Assembly: GCA_021790295.1 (NCBI GenBank)
Contig: JAJYIC010000210.1
Span: forward strand, 1-5,183
Origin: Pseudomonadota bacterium
Lineage (GTDB): Bacteria; Pseudomonadota; Alphaproteobacteria; ATCC43930; CGMCC-115725
Direction: 5' to 3'
DNA length: 5,183 bases
Shown here: positions 1 to 3,878 of the stretch, piece by piece
Layout: the number at the start of each line of letters is the position of its first letter
How positions within the stretch are numbered: the stretch's first letter is position 1
The notes under the pieces: generated by a model
The model's input: the letters and a program-made list of their open reading frames with translations, nothing else
What the model was told of the DNA's origin: nothing
The model's database searches: none
Position numbers and translations under genes: made by a program

Positions 1-493
1 ATCTTTCTCCTCGCTCATCGGGCGTATCTCGGGCAGAAAGGTGATCCTACAGCCGGCCGACATCAAGTCTCGCTTGATGCGCGTTTGCCGGCGGCTGCCC
101 AAGTACCGCCGTCATTCGAGCGGGAAAGCGCGCCGGAACACCTGAGATTGGGACGGCAAGGGAATAGGATCGCCCGCCGTCGCCATCCACCCGGTTGGCG
201 GGCTTCGATATTCCGGGCGGGCGCGCTTAGTGGTTCTGCTGGCGCTTTTCCACGAAAAGCAAAGCATCTCGATGCCGAGGGAGCCCTCGCACGAGCCGAA
301 CCCCCCGGTGGCTCGCTTTGAAATCCGAGCGGTATGGGAGGCCCGGACGCGGCTTGACCGCGCTCCCCTGACTCTCGGCTCTTGCGTCCTGCCGGGAAGA
401 TCATGACCTCGGCCGACTCATCTTCGATCTCACCGCGCCGGACTTGACCGATATTCGGCTCTGGCCGTGTCGCAATTCTAAAGGAAAGATCTG
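1..493. other. Gene-poor interval, possible gene remnants
   Basis: I see no convincing complete gene here. One + frame is open from base 2 to a TGA at 143-145 and would give 47 residues of a protein tail rich in Arg and Lys (containing VILQPADIKSRLMRV). It may be the 3' end of a gene that starts before the window, but I do not recognise it. Another + frame is open from base 1 to 321, with low-complexity Arg/Ala/Pro-rich content typical of untranslated GC-rich DNA. A perfect 7-base inverted repeat with a 5-base loop lies at 61-79 (CATCAAG/CTTGATG). A looser 7-base repeat pair lies at 172-178 and 197-203 (GCCCGCC/GGCGGGC). A short open frame without a start codon ends in TGA at 492-494, overlapping the ATG of the next gene by one base. 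Confidence 0.4.
481..485 (+). promoter_or_regulatory. Ribosome binding site of the 494-796 ORF
   Basis: AAGGA lies 8 bases before the ATG at 494. It is a usable Shine-Dalgarno sequence and is the main reason to take that ATG as a real start. Confidence 0.5.
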
Positions 494-796
494 ATGGACC
501 TGAGGCCGATTCATACCGACGATGAGCACCGCGCCGCGCTCGCTGTGCGGACGGGGCTCGCAGGCGTCGACGTGCCGGTCGCCTCGGCCATCATGACGGC
601 GGTCGACCCCGAGCGGTATACGGTGATCGACTTCCGCGCACTCCAATCGCTGGGCATCGAGACGGCAAACCGTTCGCTCAATTTCTACCTTGCCTATCTC
701 CGGGCGTGCCGACGGATCGCGAACGATAACGGCGTTACCCTCCGTAATCTCGACCACGCTCTCTGGCAGTGGTCGAGTGAGCAATCGGCTCCATGA
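494..796 (+). CDS. Small hypothetical protein, HigA-like head joined to unrelated conserved C-terminal region
   Basis: This is a 100-residue protein of unknown function. Residues 1-16 (MDLRPIHTDDEHRAAL) resemble the very start of HigA-type antitoxins, which typically open with M-D-[IL]-[RK]-P-I-[RHK]-T-E/D. The helix-turn-helix DNA-binding domain that should follow in HigA is absent. From about residue 22 the sequence changes to a pattern I associate with a conserved hypothetical family, possibly distantly related to HhH-GPD DNA glycosylases: G-V-D-V-P-V-A-S-A-I-M-T at 24-35, D-P-E-R-Y-T-V-I-D-F-R at 38-48, then an aromatic helical stretch ending in L-D-x-A-L-W-Q-W at 86-93. Members of that family are usually longer at the N-terminus, so this copy looks like the C-terminal part only. 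AAGGA precedes the start. The stop overlaps an ATG at 793 (ATGA). It may be a chimeric gene, a truncated remnant, or a genuine small family member; family assignments are from memory and unverified. Confidence 0.6.
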   Translation: MDLRPIHTDDEHRAALAVRTGLAGVDVPVASAIMTAVDPERYTVIDFRALQSLGIETANRSLNFYLAYLRACRRIANDNGVTLRNLDHALWQWSSEQSAP

Positions 797-1114
797 GTGC
801 TCGCCACACGCCACCGGCAGAACTGTGTGGCGCCCGGACGATCACCGCGATTTTGGGACTGCAAGATAAAGGCGCCGCCGTCGATGATGGCCGCGCGCGG
901 CGGTTTGCCTGGCAAATTGGAGCCATTCCCGGCTTGGGCCTGCCGGCGGCAGCCCCGGAAAGAGGAAGGATTTCAACACTCCCGGAGCCGGCGCTCTTGC
1001 CGAACGCCGCCGGCGGTTCGCCATGGCTCCCCAGCCGGCAAGCCTCCTCCTCCCGGCCTTCCGTGCCTGCCGATTGCCGCGAAATCGCGACCGGGGGATA
1101 CCTTGGGGATAGCT
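797..1114. other. Gene-poor interval between the small ORF and the terminator
   Basis: A + frame starts with the ATG at 793, overlapping the previous stop as ATGA, and runs 107 codons to a TAA at 1114-1116, directly before the terminator hairpin. The arrangement is operon-like, but the product is Pro/Ala/Ser/Arg-rich and resembles no family I know. The third-position GC bias is also weaker than in metC. I do not call it a gene. The other frames here are short or equally low in complexity. This interval may be decayed DNA on the 3' side of the tRNA gene. Confidence 0.35.
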
Positions 1115-1139
1115 AAGCCGGGCCGACTGGCGGCTTTTT
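1115..1139 (+). terminator. Probable Rho-independent terminator (+ strand)
   Basis: AAGCCG at 1115-1120 pairs with CGGCTT at 1131-1136 across a 10-base loop, and the 3' arm runs into five T's (1135-1139). This is the classic hairpin plus U-run, oriented to stop + strand transcription coming from the 494-796 region. Read on the minus strand there is no T-run, so it does not look like the tRNA terminator. The stem is short (6 bp), hence moderate confidence. Confidence 0.55.
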
Positions 1140-1162
1140 CTGAACCAAGTGATTGAGAGGAA

Positions 1163-1237
1163 TGGTGGGCGCGAGAGGGATCGAACCTCTGACCCCTACG
1201 ATGTCAACGTAGTGCTCTCCCGCTGAGCTACGCGCCC
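1163..1237 (-). tRNA. tRNA-Val (anticodon GAC)
   Basis: This is a complete 75-base tRNA gene on the minus strand. The acceptor stem is GGGCGCG/CGCGCCC, the D-arm has GCTC/GAGC pairing, and the anticodon stem is CTACG/CGTAG around loop TTGACAT. The anticodon GAC lies at 1203-1205 and reads GUC and GUU valine codons. The variable loop has five bases. The T-arm is AGAGG/CCTCT with loop TTCGATC. The discriminator base is A and the CCA tail is encoded in the DNA (1163-1165). All stems pair perfectly, so the gene is presumably functional. It lies downstream of, and on the same strand as, the small lipoprotein gene, but has its own plausible promoter. Confidence 0.97.
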
Positions 1238-1256
1238 CTCGAAGCGGCGGCGACCC

Positions 1257-1284
1257 GTGTAGCGGAAAGGACGGCAAGAGGCAA
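1257..1284 (-). promoter_or_regulatory. Candidate sigma-70 promoter of the tRNA-Val gene
   Basis: On the minus strand TTGCCT (1279-1284) is a -35-like element. It is followed by a 16-base spacer and CTACAC (1257-1262), a good -10 element for Alphaproteobacteria. The -10 ends 19 bases before the mature tRNA 5' end, which leaves room for a short leader removed by RNase P. The call rests on consensus match and position only. Confidence 0.5.
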
Positions 1285-1323
1285 GCGCGGGGCGCGGCCG
1301 GGTCCGCTACTTGCCGTCGCCTC

Positions 1324-1503
1324 TCACCATTGCAAAGGCGTGCGGCAGATCGAATACCAGAGGCCGAGATTGGCCTTTTTCCAGTGCGGGTCGGCGCAAT
1401 CCCTTTTGACGACCGCCGCGGAGGCCTCGTCGGGCGGAGGCCTCGCCGAATGCGAGCAGCCGGCGAGAAAGGCCGCCAGGAGGATCACTATGGCCAATCT
1501 CAC
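1324..1503 (-). CDS. Small outer-membrane-type lipoprotein, unknown function
   Basis: The gene encodes 59 residues. The N-terminus is a textbook lipoprotein signal: Arg2, a hydrophobic core at 3-12 and the lipobox L-A-G-C at 13-16. Signal peptidase II would cleave before Cys16, leaving a lipid-anchored mature peptide of 44 residues. Position +2 is Ser, so sorting to the outer membrane is expected by the Lol rule. After a Pro/Ala-rich linker (21-30) comes a compact conserved-looking tail with C36-A-D-P-H-W41 and N45-L-G-L-W-Y-S-I-C53-R, ending in Trp59. The two cysteines could form a periplasmic disulfide. The start is GTG at 1503, chosen because a perfect AGGAGG sits 6 bases upstream and because the hydrophobic core begins right there. 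The frame stays open far upstream, so automatic callers could over-extend it to 1794 and hide the signal peptide. I do not recognise the family. The next feature downstream on the same strand is the tRNA. Confidence 0.8.
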   Translation of the reverse strand: MRLAIVILLAAFLAGCSHSARPPPDEASAAVVKRDCADPHWKKANLGLWYSICRTPLQW

Positions 1504-1509
1504 AAAACG

Positions 1510-1515
1510 CCTCCT
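1510..1515 (-). promoter_or_regulatory. Perfect Shine-Dalgarno deciding the lipoprotein GTG start
   Basis: Read on the minus strand this is AGGAGG, 6 bases before the GTG at 1503-1501. It supports the 59-residue form over longer versions of the same open frame. Confidence 0.8.
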
Positions 1516-1675
1516 CTCGATTTTCTCCCAGAAGAAGAGCCGGCGGCCTGCGCGGGCGCGCCGAAGGAAGCCGCGGCGCCGGCGACCGAAGCGCAATCCT
1601 CCACTCCCGCTCGCCCCGTTGCAAGAGTGAGCGCAAGAGCCGCGCCGCCATGCCGCGCCCCTCCACAGCGGGGGC

Positions 1676-1704
1676 TTGTGCCGGGCCCAGGACCCCGGGA
1701 TAAA
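1676..1704 (+). promoter_or_regulatory. Candidate metC promoter with inverted repeat in the spacer
   Basis: TTGTGC (1676-1681) and GATAAA (1699-1704) are separated by 17 bases. That would place the transcript start near 1711 and give a leader of about 55 bases before the metC ATG. The spacer holds an imperfect palindrome, CCGGG at 1681-1685 and CCCGG at 1694-1698, which could be an operator. The -35 match is weak. I saw no riboswitch fold in the leader. Confidence 0.3.
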
Positions 1705-1766
1705 TTCGCCCGCGGGTCGAACGGCAAGGGGAGGCGCCCTCGCCGTCGACACCGGAAAGGATGGCG

Positions 1767-2972
1767 ATGAAACACTACGAACCGCGGCGCCCATACCGCA
1801 GAGACACGCTCCTCACTCATTTGGGTCGCCGGCCCGAAGCGCAGATGGGCGCCGTCAACCCGCCCGTCTATCACGCCTCGACGATCCTTTCGGCGAACAT
1901 GGCCGAATGGGAGGAAAAGCGCGACCCCAAAAAGCGCTTCGAGGTCGTCCGCTACGGGCTTTTGGGGACGCCCACGACCTTCGCGCTCGAAGAGGCTCTC
2001 GCGGCGCTCGAAGGCGGCTATCGGGCGATGCTTTTCTCCTCGGGCCTGGCCGCGATCACGGCGCCGCTGCAAGCCCTGCTCGGCGCCGGCGACCATCTGT
2101 TGATGGCCGACAGCTGCTATGGCCCGACGCGCATTTTTTGCGATCGCGTGCTGAAGCGCTCAGGGGTCGAGACGACCTACTACGATCCGCTCCTCAGCGA
2201 AGGCATCGCGCGCTTGCTGCGGCCCAACACCAAAGTCGTCTTTGCCGAATCGCCGGGGTCTTTGACCTTCGAGACGCAAGACATCCCGGCGATTGCGGCG
2301 GCGGCGCATGAGAAAGGGGCCCTCGTTCTCTTGGACAACACTTGGGCGACGCCGCTCTTTTTCCCTTCCTTCGCGCGCGGCGTCGATGTCTCGATTCATG
2401 CCGGCACCAAATATATCGGCGGCCATTCCGATCTTGTGCTCGGCGCCGTCATCACCACCGAGGAGGCCTATCTTCGCGTGCGCGGCACGGCCGCCGATAT
2501 CGGCCATTGCGCCGGGCCCGACGACGCCTTTATGGCGCTGCGCGGCCTTCGCACGTTGAGCGTGCGGCTCGAGCGACACGAAAGAAATGGACTTCAAGTA
2601 GCCCGTTGGCTTCAGGCTAGACCCGAAGTCGCGCGCGTTCTCTACCCCCCGCTTCCCGAAGATCCCGGCCACGCGCTCTGGAAACGCGATTTTCTGGGCG
2701 CGACGAGCCTTTTCGGCGTGGTCTTGAAAACGGCCTCGAAAGAAGCGGTTCACGCGATGATCGACGCGCTCGATCTGTTCGGCATCGGCGCCAGCTGGGG
2801 CGGGTTCGAAAGCCTCATCCAGCCCGTGCACGCCGAGCGCCTCAGGACGGCGACGCGCTGGGCGCCGGAAGGCCCTTGCATTCGCCTCCATATCGGCCTC
2901 GAAGACCCGCAAGACCTGATCGAAGACCTGGAGCGCGGGTTCGACGCCCTGCGCGCGGCGATGGCGGCCTGA
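1767..2972 (+). CDS. metC: Cystathionine beta-lyase (PLP-dependent)
   Basis: MetC cleaves L-cystathionine to homocysteine, pyruvate and ammonia, the penultimate step of methionine synthesis by transsulfuration; it is cytosolic. The protein (401 residues) matches the full length of the Cys/Met-metabolism PLP fold type I family. Visible active-site elements are R62-Y63-G (contacts the PLP phosphate of the partner subunit), S91-S92-G-L-A-A, Y118 in DSCYGPT (stacks on PLP), D190 in LLDNTWATPLF (binds the pyridine nitrogen), K215 in HAGTKYIGGHSD (Schiff base) and R373 in CIRLHIGLED (substrate carboxylate). The motif S343-W344-G-G-F-E-S-L has the Trp typical of beta-lyases rather than gamma-synthases, which supports MetC. 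An in-frame ATG also exists at 1761, but the GGAAAGG motif at 1754-1760 abuts it with no spacing and sits 6 bases before the ATG at 1767, so I prefer 1767. The gene stands alone on its strand and converges on the dienelactone hydrolase gene. No frameshift or missing residue is seen. Confidence 0.95.
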   Translation: MKHYEPRRPYRRDTLLTHLGRRPEAQMGAVNPPVYHASTILSANMAEWEEKRDPKKRFEVVRYGLLGTPTTFALEEALAALEGGYRAMLFSSGLAAITAPLQALLGAGDHLLMADSCYGPTRIFCDRVLKRSGVETTYYDPLLSEGIARLLRPNTKVVFAESPGSLTFETQDIPAIAAAAHEKGALVLLDNTWATPLFFPSFARGVDVSIHAGTKYIGGHSDLVLGAVITTEEAYLRVRGTAADIGHCAGPDDAFMALRGLRTLSVRLERHERNGLQVARWLQARPEVARVLYPPLPEDPGHALWKRDFLGATSLFGVVLKTASKEAVHAMIDALDLFGIGASWGGFESLIQPVHAERLRTATRWAPEGPCIRLHIGLEDPQDLIEDLERGFDALRAAMAA

Positions 2973-3007
2973 GAGGATCGCGACTGCCATAAGTCGGCCC
3001 CGTGCTC

Positions 3008-3120
3008 GCAGTGAGATTGCTTCCCCCCGGAACGCCCGCGAGGGCGGTCGTCCGGGGGTCGCAATGACCAAAAATGGCGATGTCATTGCGAAGAGCGGAG
3101 CGATGAAGCAATCTCGCTGC
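3008..3120. repeat. Head-to-head pair of REP-like inverted repeats
   Basis: Two related units face each other between the convergent metC and hydrolase genes. The outer arms 3008-3023 and 3105-3120 are complementary at 15 of 16 positions, and the inner arms 3060-3068 and 3082-3090 (CGCAATGAC/GTCATTGCG) pair perfectly, around a 13-base spacer. The core word GTCATTGCGA...GAAGCAATC resembles a repeated intergenic element common in proteobacterial genomes. Unit A (3013-3068) contains a strong hairpin: CCCCCGGA at 3024-3031 with TCCGGGGG at 3051-3058, then an inner CGCCC/GGGCG stem capped by a GCGA (GNRA) tetraloop. Unit B (3082-3115) is plainer, with ATTGC/GCAAT ends. The block may also stop or stabilise transcripts arriving from both sides. 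Confidence 0.75.
3024..3058. terminator. Strong hairpin at the convergent junction, possible terminator or mRNA 3' end
   Basis: An 8-bp GC-rich stem is followed by a small asymmetric bulge, a 5-bp stem and a GCGA tetraloop, 51 bases after the metC stop. The outer ATTGC/GCAAT (3016-3020 and 3061-3065) can extend it. No U-run follows on the + strand, so it is not a canonical Rho-independent terminator. On the minus strand a T5 run (3070-3074) follows REP unit B by about ten bases. Confidence 0.35.
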
Positions 3121-3122
3121 TT

Positions 3123-3785
3123 CTATCTGAGACGGCTTTCGAGAAATCTCGTCATGCGCTCCCAGGCAAGATTGGCGCTCGCCACATCGTAGGCGGCGCT
3201 CCGCTCGTTCATAAAGGCGTGAGCGGCCTCGTAGCGGTAGATCTCGTGTTGGACGCCCGCCGCGTCGAGCGTCTTTTGAAGCGCGTCGACGGCAGCGGGC
3301 GTGCACCAATCGTCGCGGTTGGCGAAGTGGCCTTGGAAGGGAACGCCGATCCGCGCCGGATCGGCCAAATCCTTGGGCGGGATCCCGTAAAAATCGACGG
3401 CGGCTGAAATGTGCGGGATGTGCACGGCGGCGGCGATGGTCAAAGCGCCGCCCATGCAAAAGCCGATCACCCCGATTTTGCCGCTTTCGCGTTTGAGGGC
3501 GAGGGCCGCGCCGAAGAGATCCTGATGGGTGGCGCCGGCGAAATCGAGGCCCGACATCAGGTGGTTCGCCTCGTCCGGCTCGCCCGTCACACGGCCCTTG
3601 TAAAGGTCGGGGGCGAGAGCGTTGAGACCCATGCGTTGAAAGCGATCGACGACGCCGCAGATCTGATCGTTGAGACCCCACCATTCCTGGATCACCACCA
3701 CCCCCGGCCGGCCTCTTTCTGCGAGCGCCATATAGCCTTGGGTCTTGCCGCCGTCGGGGCGGAGAAACTCGATCATCGTTCCCAT
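3123..3785 (-). CDS. Dienelactone hydrolase family protein
   Basis: This is a 220-residue cytosolic alpha/beta hydrolase of the dienelactone hydrolase (carboxymethylenebutenolidase) family, full length for the family. The classic Cys-His-Asp triad and the supporting Glu are visible: E34 in VIQEWWGLND, nucleophile C110 in the elbow GFCMGG, D158 in HFANRDDWCTP and H189 in YEAAHAFMN. Characterised members open dienelactone to maleylacetate in chloroaromatic degradation. Many chromosomal paralogues, including ones opening with similar MGTMIEF-type sequence, have no assigned substrate, so I give no gene symbol. I chose the ATG at 3785 because a GGGAG lies 8 bases upstream. An ATG three codons later (3776) is an alternative with AAAGG 9 bases upstream; the frame continues to 3890 without a supported start. 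The gene is 82 bases downstream of the GMC oxidoreductase on the same strand, and its stop lies 2 bases from the REP-like block. Confidence 0.93.
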   Translation of the reverse strand: MGTMIEFLRPDGGKTQGYMALAERGRPGVVVIQEWWGLNDQICGVVDRFQRMGLNALAPDLYKGRVTGEPDEANHLMSGLDFAGATHQDLFGAALALKRESGKIGVIGFCMGGALTIAAAVHIPHISAAVDFYGIPPKDLADPARIGVPFQGHFANRDDWCTPAAVDALQKTLDAAGVQHEIYRYEAAHAFMNERSAAYDVASANLAWERMTRFLESRLR

Positions 3786-3826
3786 CCTTTCATCTCCCAA
3801 ACCTGCCTTGTGACATCCCCTCTCAT

Positions 3827-3878
3827 ACGCCCCTCGCCCGCCCGCGGCGTCGCCGCGGTGAGGGGCGTCACCGCGGCG
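3827..3878. repeat. GC-rich hairpin cluster with competing pairings across the GMC stop codon
   Basis: Pairing 1 is ACGCCCCTC (3827-3835) with GAGGGGCGT (3860-3868), enclosing CCGCGGCG (3842-3849) with CGCCGCGG (3851-3858). Pairing 2 is CGCCGCGGTGA (3851-3861) with TCACCGCGGCG (3868-3878), perfect over 11 bp with a 6-base loop. They share bases 3851-3861 and 3868, so they exclude each other. The GMC stop codon (3868-3870) lies in an arm of pairing 2. No U-run follows. The element may be a REP-like insertion, an mRNA-stabilising hairpin or a switch between the GMC and hydrolase genes. Confidence 0.6.

Noticed and set aside
372..796. Complete HigBA toxin-antitoxin module
   Set aside because: Only the first residues look like HigA. 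There is no helix-turn-helix, and no HigB-like frame precedes it inside the window.
401..814. 137-codon minus-strand open frame opposite the small ORF
   Set aside because: Its content is typical of a reverse reading, and the + frame has a ribosome binding site and family-like motifs.
1700..1766. SAM-type riboswitch upstream of metC
   Set aside because: I looked for a SAM-II-like hairpin and conserved core in the short leader and did not see one. A covariance-model search would settle it.
1504..1794. N-terminal extension of the lipoprotein frame to an upstream ATG
   Set aside because: The extension is Arg/Gly/Pro-rich, overlaps the metC start, and would bury the lipoprotein signal peptide. 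The GTG at 1503 has a perfect Shine-Dalgarno.
2160..3086. 308-codon minus-strand open frame opposite metC
   Set aside because: It is the antisense shadow of metC in GC-rich DNA: Arg/Gly/Ala-rich, no recognisable domain, no supported start, and the sense strand has all PLP-enzyme motifs.
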